DNA of 64,000 nucleotides from Cohnella sp. SGD-V74 (GTDB lineage: Bacteria; Bacillota; Bacilli; Paenibacillales; Paenibacillaceae): positions 372,001 through 436,000 of the forward strand of contig NZ_PVYW01000003.1 in the NCBI RefSeq assembly GCF_003001675.1, given 5' to 3'. Positions 1-8,188 of this stretch are shown here, in pieces. The translations under genes and the position numbers were made by a program. The notes under the pieces were generated by a model. The model made no database searches. It saw only the letters and a program-made list of their open reading frames with translations, and was not told where the DNA came from. Numbering within the stretch: the stretch's first letter is position 1; each line of letters begins with the position of its first letter.

Positions 1-888
1 TTTGGCCGGATCGGGCTTGACCAGCCCGCTGGCCGCGTCGATTCCTGCCGGCGTAAGCGTCAAGTGGCCGTCCCCGTTCTCCGAGACAAGCCCGTCGTAA
101 TAGACGAAGTCGTACAATAGAGAGAAACGATCGGGATAATCCCGGAAATGACGGCCGTATCCGAAGCGCCATCCCGCCTGCGTCGGCAGCGGCTCGACTA
201 CCGCGAGCTGATCCAGCGCTTGGGAAATCTGCCGCTTGTACATGACGCCCTCCGCCGTGATCGGCACGACGCTGTTTCTGACGAACCGCAGAAAATGCAC
301 GGCGTCTTCGGCGAGCAGGCTGCGTTCATCGCGATAGGCTGGCGGTTCCCCCGTATAGATGAGGCTTGTCTTGTAGCGCTTTTCCAGAACGTCGCACAGC
401 CGGGACTTGATGTCCTCCGGCACTTGAAACAGAGAGCGCGTCTGCTGAGAGAAACCGTTGAACAGCCATCCGAAGCTTTTGAATCTCGAAATGGACAGCC
501 TCGCGATTTCTTCCGGTCCCGGCGGCGGTGGCGGCGCGTTCTTCGCCTTGCGCGAGCGCGTCTTCTTCTGCTGCGGCGGTTCTGGCGCTGCGACGGGTTC
601 GGATGCTACCGATGTCGATGTGGCCGCGGACTTGTCCAGCGCCCTTGCCTTGAGCTCTTCCAGACTGTAGGCGGTTCTGTTCTCGAACACGAGAGAGTTC
701 AGGAAACGCAAATCGTTGCCCGAAATTTCCCGGATACGGGATTCGATCACATCTCTTCGCTGCACGGTCGCCAGGATCGTCTGAATCAGTTCGTTTTTCG
801 AGTGGCTCGTGCTGGAGCATTCATAGGTATCGGCGATTTTCTTCAACTCGGCGATGTCCGCATAACAGAGCATGTCGGCCAAGTTCAT
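1..888 (-). CDS. Conserved protein of unknown function (3' end beyond window)
   Basis: The reading frame starts at an ATG preceded by AAGGGGG eight bases upstream and stays open for 296 codons to the left edge, so the C-terminus is missing. The first about 50 residues (MNLADMLCYADIAELKKIAD, then a hydrophilic turn and NELIQTILATV) look like a small helical SAP/Rho-N type nucleic-acid-binding module; this is an impression, not a match. Residues about 85-120 form a Pro/Ala/Lys-rich linker. The remainder is globular and contains a predicted helical region with many aromatic residues. A TATACT hexamer lies at 923-928 as a possible -10 box. I do not recognise the family. Frames on the other strand over this stretch are shadows. 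Confidence 0.75.
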   Translation of the reverse strand, partial: MNLADMLCYADIAELKKIADTYECSSTSHSKNELIQTILATVQRRDVIESRIREISGNDLRFLNSLVFENRTAYSLEELKARALDKSAATSTSVASEPVAAPEPPQQKKTRSRKAKNAPPPPPGPEEIARLSISRFKSFGWLFNGFSQQTRSLFQVPEDIKSRLCDVLEKRYKTSLIYTGEPPAYRDERSLLAEDAVHFLRFVRNSVVPITAEGVMYKRQISQALDQLAVVEPLPTQAGWRFGYGRHFRDYPDRFSLLYDFVYYDGLVSENGDGHLTLTPAGIDAASGLVKPDPAK

Positions 889-1138
889 TAGGCGTTCCCC
901 CTTCTTGGAGGATTTATTGTTCAGTATAGTCGCGGGAACGCCGTCTTAAACGTACCGTCCTTCAAAGCGGGGCGGTCTCGTTCTTGGCGCAGTCGTCGCG
1001 AACATTCCGCCGGCGTGGATCAGCCGAGTCTGCGCTTACGAGACAGTCTGCTTTTCCGATAGGATGAAATTCCTGTAGGTGCTAAAAATGATCTTTGCAC
1101 GCGGGGCAGGCTATATTCAGCGTCTTGTCCCCATTCTC

Positions 1139-1410
1139 TTCTTTTGTCGCTATCCCCGTCCGTCAGTCCATCTGCTTCTTTCCGTTCCACTTTCCGCTTC
1201 TTTTTGTCGCTATCCCCGTCCGTCAGTCCTCCCCAGCAGCTCACTTCCTTTTCATCCCTTTTACCGCTATCCCCTTCCCTCAGTTCAGGCCGTACCTCTC
1301 TTATCGCTTTTTTTGCTCCTTTTGCCGCTATCCCTTCCGATCAGTTCACGCCTCAACCATACTACCGCTTTTTCGTTCCTTTTGCCGCTATCCCTTTGAG
1401 TCAGTTGGGA
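1139..1410. repeat. Left intergenic tandem array, about 60-bp period, five copies
   Basis: Five copies of a unit with the core GTCGCTATCCCCGTCCGTCA recur at 1151, 1211, 1268, 1329 and 1389 (position of TATCC), a spacing of 57-61 bp. The three last copies are degenerate (CCGCTATCCCTTCC-type). No stop codons fall in the pyrimidine-rich units, which is why several overlapping open frames appear; none has a ribosome site or normal composition. The unit is related, in opposite orientation, to the array at 1632-1980. The whole 889-2113 stretch has no gene that I can support. Confidence 0.75.
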
Positions 1411-1631
1411 GTCATGTACAGTTGCTCGCCGATTGCCTCCCATCTTCCACAATCACCTATCCTGAACTTACGAAGCTTAGGACTCGTTTCCCTTTCTGAC
1501 CGACTGACTCGATCCTCGCAGCAAGCCTGCCTTAAACTTGGGTAATCCTCTCCTTTAGAACAGGCGGAATCAAACCCCTCATCCTCAAAAAACCTCTTCT
1601 TTTCAAAAGATAGTCTCAAACTGAGTCACTG

Positions 1632-1985
1632 GGATACCAAGCAAGCTGCTGAACGTTAATTCACAGCCGTGAGGATGATCAACTGAATGAACCGGTATGG
1701 CTTATCGCTAAACGCTGATAACCAGATTTCTGAGCTGTCGGGATACCGACAAATGGAGGATAGGATAGGTCATGGCCGATCCCGCAGGAAGCGTACGACC
1801 AACCTGACTGGATGGGATACCGACAAAAGAGCGGAAAAGGCGCTACATACGGCATTCAAATTGTGGTGCAGAAAAGCTGAGTGGATGGGATACCGGCAAA
1901 AGAGCGGAAAAGGCGCTACATACGGCATTCAAATTGTGGTGCAGAAAAGCTGAGTGGACGGGATACCGACAAATGAGGCAGAGAA
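1632..1985. repeat. Right intergenic tandem array, 73-bp period
   Basis: The core GGGATACCGACAAA recurs at 1741, 1815, 1888 and 1961 (position of GGATAC), that is every 73-74 bp, with a weaker copy at 1632. The two central units are almost identical over their whole 73 bp. Read on the minus strand the core gives TTTGTCGGTATCCC, matching the left array's TTTGTCGCTATCCC, so the two arrays face each other across about 220 bp. Confidence 0.8.
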
Positions 1986-2113
1986 ACGATAAACCCCGGG
2001 CCTTATCTGCCCTCGTATCCAACAGTGGGCATGCCTAATCGCTCCGGCCAGTTCTCCTGAAATATCCCTTTAGTACGTTGCTTTCCACATACTTACTTCA
2101 AGAAAATTTACCG

Positions 2114-2141
2114 AAAAAGAGCCGTCCTCATGGACGACCCT
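2114..2141 (-). terminator. Rho-independent terminator after the phosphatase gene
   Basis: On the minus strand a 10-bp stem AGGGTCGTCC/GGACGGCTCT with an ATGA loop is followed by five T residues, nine bases past the stop codon of the histidine phosphatase gene. It ends the sigma/anti-sigma/phosphatase transcript. Confidence 0.85.
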
Positions 2142-2150
2142 GCGTTACTT

Positions 2151-2762
2151 CTATGGATGAATCGACGCTTCCTCTTCCCGCGTCAGATGCTTCGTGCAGT
2201 TGTGCAGCAGCGGCTGCCACTCGTCCTGCCGCCGTTCGAGCACCGTCAGCGACATGTTCAGCAGATGCGAATCGTTCAGTCCCTGGCAGAGCGCCTGCAG
2301 CATTCTCGCCAGGAAACTGCCGTGCGTCACGACGAGCCACGCTTCCCCCGCCTGTTTTTCCGCCAGCTCGCGAACGAACGCGAAGCCTCGTTCCCGCACG
2401 GAATCGTCGCTCTCCTGATCCGGTACGAGCTTTCTCCAATCCTCGCCCCATTTTTCCAGCCGCTCCGCCAACGTCGTGCCTTCCGCTTCCCCGAACGACC
2501 TTTCCCGCAGTCTGGAATCCCGAATCAGCGGAATCCCGAGACGCTCAGCCAATATTCCCCCTGTCTGAACGGCCCGCTGCAAATCGCTGCAGTAGACTCC
2601 GTTCCACCTTTGAGGCTCGCTGTGCAACCGATCGGCCAGCAGCCGCGCTTGCAGCAACCCTTCCTCGCTAAGCGGAATATCGGTTACGCCCTGAATGATG
2701 CCCCTCTTGTTCCACTCCGTAATGCCGTGACGGACCCAACCGATACGCGCAGCCTCGTTCAT
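2151..2762 (-). CDS. Histidine phosphatase family protein
   Basis: 203 residues with the phosphohistidine loop VRHGITEWN (His12 as the expected nucleophile) and a second histidine in VVTHGSF near residue 147, the usual layout of the phosphoglycerate-mutase-like branch of the histidine phosphatase superfamily. The substrate cannot be told from sequence; relatives act on phosphosugars, cobalamin intermediates or nucleotides. It has no signal peptide and should be cytoplasmic. The start codon overlaps the stop of the anti-sigma gene by four bases (ATGA), so it is translationally coupled as third gene of a sigma/anti-sigma/phosphatase operon. Whether it takes part in the sigma response is unknown. 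Confidence 0.85.
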   Translation of the reverse strand: MNEAARIGWVRHGITEWNKRGIIQGVTDIPLSEEGLLQARLLADRLHSEPQRWNGVYCSDLQRAVQTGGILAERLGIPLIRDSRLRERSFGEAEGTTLAERLEKWGEDWRKLVPDQESDDSVRERGFAFVRELAEKQAGEAWLVVTHGSFLARMLQALCQGLNDSHLLNMSLTVLERRQDEWQPLLHNCTKHLTREEEASIHP

Positions 2763-3358
2763 GAGCGCACCCGGGAAAACCAGTTAAGAATGAGAAGCGT
2801 CATGATCATGCCGACGATCGAGAACGCGATCCAGTATTCCGGCACCGCAGGAGACACGTTCAGAATGATCGGATCGCTCAGGCTGGCAACGGGAATGTCC
2901 AGCCGGATGTCGTTACCGTATTGATGGCTCACAGCGAACGCGTTAGCCGACTCTCTGCCTGCCGCCGCCTTCTCCCCGGTCATGCCGCTGCCGAACGCAG
3001 CGTACAGAAATCCGCAGACGAATAGCGCAAGCAGCGCAGCGAGAACGCCGGCTACCCGTTTCCTGAATAGGAATGAGAAGGCATACGTCCGCCTTGTCGC
3101 CGGCATGTACCAGCTTTGCTCCGTATAGATGCGGTCCATGACCTTCTTATTGATCTGCATAGGAGAGATCGGCACCGCGTCTTGTTCGTCGTCGAACGGC
3201 AGTTCGTGAATGAGAAGAGCGCTCTCTTCCCAAATCCGGAACTCCTCTTCGCACTCTTTGCAGCTTTGCACGTGCAAATCGACGGCGAGCTTATCGGCGG
3301 AATCCTCGGGCAAATCCCGGTACACCCCAAACCATTCCGCGGCTTCTTCGCATTTCAT
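2759..3358 (-). CDS. Membrane-bound zinc-finger anti-sigma factor
   Basis: 199 residues. The N-terminus holds the zinc-binding anti-sigma pattern: Cys3, then His29-x3-Cys33-x2-Cys36 (HVQSCKEC). A hydrophobic segment at about 101-123 (VAGVLAALLALFVCGFLYAA) and a second one near the C-terminus (about 174-195) predict two membrane passes with a short extracellular part between. It should bind and hold the ECF sigma factor encoded just upstream, whose stop codon overlaps its start (ATGA). Release would need proteolysis or a conformational signal; the type of signal is not visible. A PrsW-like protease is encoded at 47 kb, but a link is only a guess. Confidence 0.85.
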   Translation of the reverse strand: MKCEEAAEWFGVYRDLPEDSADKLAVDLHVQSCKECEEEFRIWEESALLIHELPFDDEQDAVPISPMQINKKVMDRIYTEQSWYMPATRRTYAFSFLFRKRVAGVLAALLALFVCGFLYAAFGSGMTGEKAAAGRESANAFAVSHQYGNDIRLDIPVASLSDPIILNVSPAVPEYWIAFSIVGMIMTLLILNWFSRVRS

Positions 3359-3954
3359 CGCAGCTTCATCTCCTCGTACTCCTTCATCATGGCCGGTTCT
3401 GCAAAGTAGGATTCCAATTGCGTCTTCACGCTGGCCCGGGCCCGGAATAGCAACGATTTGACGGAACTGACCGTCTGTCCGAGAATGTTGGCGATCTCTT
3501 GGTAATCCATTCCGTCGTATTCCCTGAGAATGAGCGCGGAGCGCTGCTTCTCGGGCAGACTGTTGATCGCGTCTCTTACCATGGAAACTTTCTCGTTGCG
3601 CAGCAATCGCTGCTCGGGCGCCTCTTCCGAAGGGGCGGCTGGTATGTATGTGGAGTCGTCCAGCGACAGATGCGCGGCCTTCTGCTTGCGCAATTCGCTA
3701 AGGACGGTGTTGCGTGCAATCGTATAGAGCCATGTCGAAAAAGACGCATCCACTTCCCGGAAGGAGTGTAAGCTTCGGTAGGCTTTGTAGAACGTTTCGG
3801 AACACAAATCTTCCGCCAGAATTTCCAGCTTGGCGCTCTTCAGCATATGGTAGACGAAAGAAAGGATCTTCTTCTGGTATCTCCCCATAAGCATTGAGTA
3901 TAATTCGACGTTGCCGTCTTTGATTTCCCGTATCAACTGGGAATCGGTCATCAT
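3355..3954 (-). CDS. ECF-type RNA polymerase sigma factor
   Basis: 199 residues from the chosen ATG, which has GGGGGAGG nine bases upstream; an upstream in-frame ATG at 4023 lacks a ribosome site. Region 2 is seen around residues 20-85 (LAEDLCSETFYKAYRSLHSF, FSTWLYTIARN) and region 4 around 125-180 (LPEKQRSALILREYDGMDYQ, VSSVKSLLFRAR with the helix-turn-helix). Two-domain architecture and length fit extracytoplasmic-function sigma factors. First gene of a three-gene operon with its anti-sigma factor. The C-terminus carries a short acidic tail (EPAMMKEYEEMKLR). The group within the ECF classification and target genes are not determined. Confidence 0.92.
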   Translation of the reverse strand: MMTDSQLIREIKDGNVELYSMLMGRYQKKILSFVYHMLKSAKLEILAEDLCSETFYKAYRSLHSFREVDASFSTWLYTIARNTVLSELRKQKAAHLSLDDSTYIPAAPSEEAPEQRLLRNEKVSMVRDAINSLPEKQRSALILREYDGMDYQEIANILGQTVSSVKSLLFRARASVKTQLESYFAEPAMMKEYEEMKLR

Positions 3955-4068
3955 TCCCGCGACCCTCCCCCTGTTCAGGGTGAACGTTCGCAGCCGGCGT
4001 TCTATCTTAATTGTACCGGCCAAAAACGAAAAAGTTGCGCTCGAAAGCGCATTGAATGTTGGCGAGCC

Positions 4069-4085
4069 AGTATTTTACAAATACT
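4069..4085. promoter_or_regulatory. 7-3-7 inverted repeat upstream of the sigma gene
   Basis: AGTATTT-TAC-AAATACT is a perfect inverted repeat about 115 bp upstream of the sigma factor start, next to a TATAGT-like box on the minus strand. It may be an operator; it is too AT-rich and too short for a terminator. Confidence 0.4.
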
Positions 4086-4364
4086 ATATGCTATTGTAAC
4101 ACAGGAAAACGGGTTATGCGCTTAAAAATTTCTCAAAAATTATCGTCGTTTTGCAATATTTTTTCGATCGCGACATTCGACCGCTCTACTGAATGTATGC
4201 TTAGGTTCGCCCAGACGTGAATCATTCCGCAACCGGCCCTCGTCAAGGTTCGCTCGGCGGAGGGGGCTCAATTTGTTCATCGTGTATCGCGCATTTATTA
4301 TCGGAGTTTCCGTATTCGAATTTAATAATGGATCTAAAATAGACATAAAACGGATTCAAAAGAA

Positions 4365-4400
4365 TTGAAACCGCTTCAAAATAAAATGAAAGCGCTTATT
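4365..4400. promoter_or_regulatory. Two cre-like sites (CcpA) before the small RNA promoter
   Basis: TTGAAACCGCTTCAA at 4365-4379 and TGAAAGCGCTTATT at 4387-4400 resemble the catabolite-responsive element TGWAARCGYTWNCW; the second fits 13 of 14 positions. The second site runs into the -35 box of the promoter at 4399, a position from which CcpA normally represses. Confidence 0.6.
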
Positions 4401-4427
4401 GACAAAATGTAAACGAATACATATAAT
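4399..4427 (+). promoter_or_regulatory. Full-consensus sigma-A promoter
   Basis: TTGACA, a 17-bp spacer and TATAAT, all matching the consensus. No protein-coding gene follows on this strand; the product is the short RNA at 4434-4507. Confidence 0.85.
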
Positions 4428-4433
4428 AAAAGT

Positions 4434-4507
4434 ACAGTATGGTTTCTCTCCACTCCTATCCAATCCTTTGCACTCTGTGCAGCCACCCTTCGGGGTGGAT
4501 TTTTTTT
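4434..4507 (+). ncRNA. Candidate small regulatory RNA, about 74 nt
   Basis: A consensus sigma-A promoter is followed only about 50 bases later by a strong terminator, so the expected transcript is about 74 nt. Its 5' part (GGTTTCTCTCCACTCCTATC) is CU-rich and unstructured, of the kind that pairs with Shine-Dalgarno sequences; then comes a small hairpin TGCAC-TCT-GTGCA and the terminator CCACCC-TTCG-GGGTGG. No start codon with a ribosome site lies inside. The cre-like sites over the promoter suggest carbon control. It is not one of the small RNAs I can name. An alternative is a leader for something in the downstream repeat array, but that array has no credible gene. Confidence 0.65.
4483..4507 (+). 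terminator. Rho-independent terminator of the small RNA
   Basis: CCACCC-TTCG-GGGTGG (UUCG tetraloop) followed by A and eight T residues. On the other strand there is no T run after the hairpin, so it acts on plus-strand transcription. Confidence 0.9.
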
Positions 4508-4530
4508 GCCCGCAGCCCCCCATAAGCACG

Positions 4531-4800
4531 TCGCACGGCACTATTGCCGTCGCCCTTCGCAATCAGCTCACCATTGGCACGCCGCACGGTACTATTGCCG
4601 TCGTCCTCCACCATCAGCTCATCTTTGGCACGCCGCACGGTACTATTGCCGTCGTCCTCCACCATCAGCTCACCATTGGCACGCCGCACGGTACTATTGC
4701 CGTCGTCCTCCACCATCAGCTCATCATTGGCACGCCGCACGGTACTATTGCCGTCTTCCCTCGCAATCAGTTCTCGGTAACGCCACGCGACACTATTTTC
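4531..4800. repeat. Intergenic tandem array, 51-bp period, about six copies
   Basis: ACTATTGCC recurs at 4540, 4591, 4642, 4693 and 4744, exactly 51 bp apart, with a decayed sixth copy at 4792. Each unit contains CACGGTACTATTGCCGT, a 4-bp stem ACGG/CCGT around eight bases. Because 51 is a multiple of three and the unit has no stops, frames with 17-residue peptide repeats (for instance DGNSTVRRAN on the minus strand) are open on both strands; none has a ribosome site. The array lies downstream of tyrA. Confidence 0.85.
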
Positions 4801-4948
4801 CGCAAGTCTCCCGCGCACTCGAAATAAATCCGCCACACCCTCTATTTTCCCGACACAGCACAAAAAAGAAGCACGCCCCCTGCAACGAAGAACAAAGCTC
4901 GCGCTTCGCTCCCCGCAGCAGGGCGACATGCCCCCGGAACGCATATGA

Positions 4949-6097
4949 TCACATATGGACTTCGTAATTCAGCGCTTTGAGCAAAGCCGTCGCCCGGTCC
5001 AGGTCCTCCGCCTGCTTAAACGACAGGCGCAAAATGCCGGGAACGTCTTCCCTGCTCTCGATAATCTGCAGGTTGCTCAGGTTGATCTTCGCCTGGCCGA
5101 GCTCGGTCGCAATTTTGCCGATGATGCCCGGATGGTCCGGCACGTTGTCGACATAGCATTCGAACAGCGACGTGATCATGCCCTTGCGCCGCTCCGGCAG
5201 CTGACGGCGGAATTCCCCGGCCGTATGGAACCGCTCCGCAATGCCGTCCCCGTCCTCTTGCTCCAGCAGAGAAGCGAAGCGATCCATCTCGCCCTGCCAG
5301 TCGCGCACGAGCTTCAGCATGACGTCGCGGTTGCTCAGCAGAATGTCCCGCCAGATGACCGGATCGCTTGAGGCGATGCGCGTAATGTCGCGGAACCCTC
5401 CCGCCGCAAGCCGCATGTACAGCTCGTTGGACTCGTTGTAGCCGGCAATCTGATTCACGAGAGCGACGGCGATCATGTGCGGTAAATGGCTGATCGCGCC
5501 GACGATGTCGTCGTGCTGCACCGCGTCCGTCTTAACGATGTGCGCGCGCGTATGCTTCAGCAGCCGCTCCAGCTTGCCCACGTGTTCGGGAGGCGTATTC
5601 GCCGTCGGAGTGAGCACATAGTAGGCATTCTCCAGCAAATACAGGCTGGCCGCTTCGACGCCGGAGCGCTCCGAGCCGGCCATCGGATGCCCGCCGATGA
5701 AGACCGCTCCCCGCAGGCTCAGCTTGTCTGCATGTCGCACAACAGACGCCTTCGTGCTTCCTACGTCGGAGATAATACAGCCGCGTTTGAGCGGCAGCTT
5801 CGAAAGCTCGTTCACGTATTCCTCCAGGCGACCGACCGGTACGCACAGAAAAATGAAGTCCGCATCCTTCGCCGCCTCCTCCAGAGAGGTCGTCGCCGAG
5901 TCCACAACGCCGAGCGCCACGTATTTCTCGGTCGAAGCCGGATTGATCGAATGGCCCACGACGTGCACGCCGGGCTTGCCCTTGAAACACAACGCCAGCG
6001 AGCCGCCGATCAGTCCGACGCCGAATACGGCGACGCGAATCGGATTCGCCTCGTCGAAATCTATAAAGTCCGTAAAGTCGCTAAACTCTCCGCTCAT
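4949..6097 (-). CDS. tyrA: Prephenate dehydrogenase with C-terminal ACT domain
   Basis: 382 residues. An NAD-binding Rossmann motif FGVGLIGGS at 25-33 is followed by the TyrA signature around GGHPMAGSERSG (His137 region) and SHLPH near 203-207. An ACT domain occupies about 307-382 (VPDHPGIIGKIATELGQAKI), the usual site of tyrosine feedback. It oxidatively decarboxylates prephenate to 4-hydroxyphenylpyruvate, which HisC/aromatic aminotransferase then converts to tyrosine. It follows hisC by four bases, as in the B. subtilis supraoperon; aroE, which follows tyrA there, is absent and a repeat array comes instead. Confidence 0.96.
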   Translation of the reverse strand: MSGEFSDFTDFIDFDEANPIRVAVFGVGLIGGSLALCFKGKPGVHVVGHSINPASTEKYVALGVVDSATTSLEEAAKDADFIFLCVPVGRLEEYVNELSKLPLKRGCIISDVGSTKASVVRHADKLSLRGAVFIGGHPMAGSERSGVEAASLYLLENAYYVLTPTANTPPEHVGKLERLLKHTRAHIVKTDAVQHDDIVGAISHLPHMIAVALVNQIAGYNESNELYMRLAAGGFRDITRIASSDPVIWRDILLSNRDVMLKLVRDWQGEMDRFASLLEQEDGDGIAERFHTAGEFRRQLPERRKGMITSLFECYVDNVPDHPGIIGKIATELGQAKINLSNLQIIESREDVPGILRLSFKQAEDLDRATALLKALNYEVHM

Positions 6098-6101
6098 GCC
6101 G

Positions 6102-7199
6102 TCACACCTTTACCGCGATTTCTTGCAGCACCGCGGTCAGCGCGGCGATGACTTTCTCGTTCTGCTCCTGGTTGCCGACCGTAATCCGGATGCTTGTCGG
6201 GTAGCGATGATGCCCCGCGCGCACGATGATCCCTTTGCGCAGCAGCGCGTCGAACACTTCCTGGCCCGGCCTTTGCACGTCGACCATAATGAAGTTTCCG
6301 TAAGCCGGGAACGCCTTTAAGCCCAGTTCCTGGAATTTCCGATTAAAAAACGCAAGCCCCTTCTTGTTCTCCTCGCGGCAGAAAGCGATGAACTCCCCGT
6401 CCTGCAAGGAAGCGAGCGCCGCCGCCTGGCCGATGCGGGACGTGTTGAACGGCTCGCGCACCTGGTTGATGCTGCGGATCACGTCGGCGCGGCCGATGCC
6501 GTAACCGATGCGCAGGGAAGCAAGCCCGTAGATTTTCGAGAACGTTCTGAGCAAAATCAGGTTCGGGTACTTTTGCAGCAGCTTGAGTCCGTCCGGGAAA
6601 GACGGATCGTCGATGTACTCGCAGTAAGCTTCATCGAGCACGACCAGCACATGGCTCGGAACCTTGGACAGGAACCACTCGACCTCGTCCGCCGTATTGA
6701 TCGTACCCGTCGGATTGTTCGGGTTGCAGATCCAGACGACTTTCGTTTTCTCGTTCACACGCTCCAGCATCGAATACAGGTCGTGCGTCCCTTCCTTAAG
6801 CGGCACCTCGATCGACTTGGCGTTCTCGATCGTCACGTTGTGCTTGTACTGAGGGAACGTCTGATCGGCCATCACCGTCTCGTCGCCCGGAAGCAGAAAC
6901 GCGCGGCAAATCATCAATATGACTTCATCGGAGCCCGCTCCGAAAATAATCTGATCCGGGTTGACGCCATGGTGCTTGGCCAGGGCGTTCGTCAGTTCGA
7001 CGGCGGCGCCGTCCGGGTAGATGCTGATGTTGTCGAGCTCGCGCACGATCGCGTCCTTCGCCTTCGGCGAGCAGCCGAACGGATTTTCGTTGGACGCCAG
7101 CTTGATCACTTCGGTCAAGCCCAGCTCTCTCTTTACGTCTTCTACCGGTTTGCCCGGCTGGTAGACCGGCAAGTGGACGATATTCGGTTTCGGTTGCAT
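6102..7199 (-). CDS. hisC: Histidinol-phosphate aminotransferase
   Basis: 365 residues from the ATG six bases after AGGAGGG; an upstream in-frame ATG at 7238 has no ribosome site. Class I/II PLP-dependent aminotransferase: SNENPFG near 36-42, NPNNPTG near 159-165, Asp189 in LDEAY, the PLP lysine Lys222 in TFSKIYG, and the phosphate-binding Arg in LRIGYG. In this genomic setting the B. subtilis enzyme serves both histidine and aromatic amino acid synthesis, using imidazole-acetol phosphate, phenylpyruvate and 4-hydroxyphenylpyruvate. It has its own candidate promoter in the 155-bp gap after trpA. Confidence 0.95.
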   Translation of the reverse strand: MQPKPNIVHLPVYQPGKPVEDVKRELGLTEVIKLASNENPFGCSPKAKDAIVRELDNISIYPDGAAVELTNALAKHHGVNPDQIIFGAGSDEVILMICRAFLLPGDETVMADQTFPQYKHNVTIENAKSIEVPLKEGTHDLYSMLERVNEKTKVVWICNPNNPTGTINTADEVEWFLSKVPSHVLVVLDEAYCEYIDDPSFPDGLKLLQKYPNLILLRTFSKIYGLASLRIGYGIGRADVIRSINQVREPFNTSRIGQAAALASLQDGEFIAFCREENKKGLAFFNRKFQELGLKAFPAYGNFIMVDVQRPGQEVFDALLRKGIIVRAGHHRYPTSIRITVGNQEQNEKVIAALTAVLQEIAVKV

Positions 7200-7273
7200 C
7201 TTTGTCCCTCCTGAGATACGGCAAACGGAGCGCTGCATGCTCCGCCGCGGCGGGGCACCAGTCGCTCCGTAAG

Positions 7274-7302
7274 ATTATAGTGATTCTATTGTGACACACC
7301 AA
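7274..7302 (-). promoter_or_regulatory. Candidate internal sigma-A promoter before hisC-tyrA
   Basis: TTGGTG, 17 bp, TATAAT on the minus strand, 75 bp upstream of the hisC start. The -10 box is perfect, the -35 box poor (3 of 6). B. subtilis also has an internal promoter at the end of the trp operon. Confidence 0.55.
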
Positions 7303-7354
7303 CGCGGTGCTGTACAGGTGCTGTTTGCGCTTTTTCCCCAAAAAATGAACGGAA

Positions 7355-8188
7355 TCAGACCGCAGCGCGCGGCTTCAGCCCGGCGATAAAATCACGCACG
7401 GCTTGAAGGCCCCGCTCCCGATCGGACGATTGTCCGGAAGTCAGCAGCGGCAAAGCTTCCTCCACCTGGCGCACGATGGCGCTGCCGACGATAACGCCGT
7501 CGCACAAGCCTGCGAAGCGCTCCGCGTGCTCCCGCGACGAGATGCCGAAGCCGACGCAGATCGGCACGCTGGAAGCCCGGCGAACCGAATCCAGGAACGC
7601 GTCGATGCCTTCGTGGAACGAAGAGCGTACGCCAGTCACGCCGAGCGAGGAGACGCAGTAGACGAATCCTTGCGCGCGGGCGGCGATCCGCTCGACCCGG
7701 GCCTCGGAAGTCGGAGCGACGAGCGGAATCAGATGGATGCCGCTTGCCTCGGCCAAGGCGCGAACTTCGGAGTCTTCCTCAAGCGGCAAATCCGGAATGA
7801 TCATGCCGCTGAAGCCATGCTCCTTGAGCAGATCGAAGTAGCGTTCAAGCCCGAGCTGCAGTACCGGATTAAAATAAGTAAATAAAATGAAGGGCATTGT
7901 CACCCCGCGCTCCCGGGCTTTGGAAGCGACGGCCATGCAGTCGAGCAGCCCGATCCGGTTGCGCAGCGCGCGCTCGGACGCGCGCTGGATGACCGGACCG
8001 TCCGCCAGAGGGTCCGAATACGGAACGCCCAGCTCAACCATATGCGCTCCCGCTTCCTCGGCCGCCTGCACGAGCGCGACGGACGTGTCCAAGTCGGGGT
8101 CCCCCATCGTAATGAACGGAATGAGAGCCGTCTCTCCGCTTGCTTTCAGCTTCGCAAAGACGGCGTCGATCGCATTCGTCGCGCTCAT
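7355..8188 (-). CDS. trpA: Tryptophan synthase alpha chain
   Basis: 277 residues from the ATG that overlaps the trpB stop by four bases; the open frame continues upstream only as an out-of-frame shadow of trpB. TIM barrel that cleaves indole-3-glycerol phosphate to indole and glyceraldehyde 3-phosphate. The two catalytic acids are present as Glu52 and Asp63 in [15 protein letters not shown], and the phosphate-binding GFGISS lies near 213-218. Works as an alpha2-beta2 complex with TrpB, channelling indole. Last gene of the trpEDCFBA block. Confidence 0.97.
   Translation of the reverse strand: MSATNAIDAVFAKLKASGETALIPFITMGDPDLDTSVALVQAAEEAGAHMVELGVPYSDPLADGPVIQRASERALRNRIGLLDCMAVASKARERGVTMPFILFTYFNPVLQLGLERYFDLLKEHGFSGMIIPDLPLEEDSEVRALAEASGIHLIPLVAPTSEARVERIAARAQGFVYCVSSLGVTGVRSSFHEGIDAFLDSVRRASSVPICVGFGISSREHAERFAGLCDGVIVGSAIVRQVEEALPLLTSGQSSDRERGLQAVRDFIAGLKPRAAV

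Noticed and set aside
1079-1953. Small proteins in the 1.1-2.0 kb repeats
   Set aside because: Pyrimidine-rich repeats give low-complexity peptides (Phe/Pro/Ser) with no ribosome site and overlapping frames.
4441-4507. Terminator for tyrA on the minus strand
   Set aside because: On the minus strand the hairpin is not followed by T residues; the T run is on the plus side only.
4399-4967. Genes for 17-residue-repeat proteins on either strand of the 51-bp array
   Set aside because: Open frames follow from a stop-free unit whose length is a multiple of three; no ribosome site, and the plus-strand frame starts inside the small RNA promoter.
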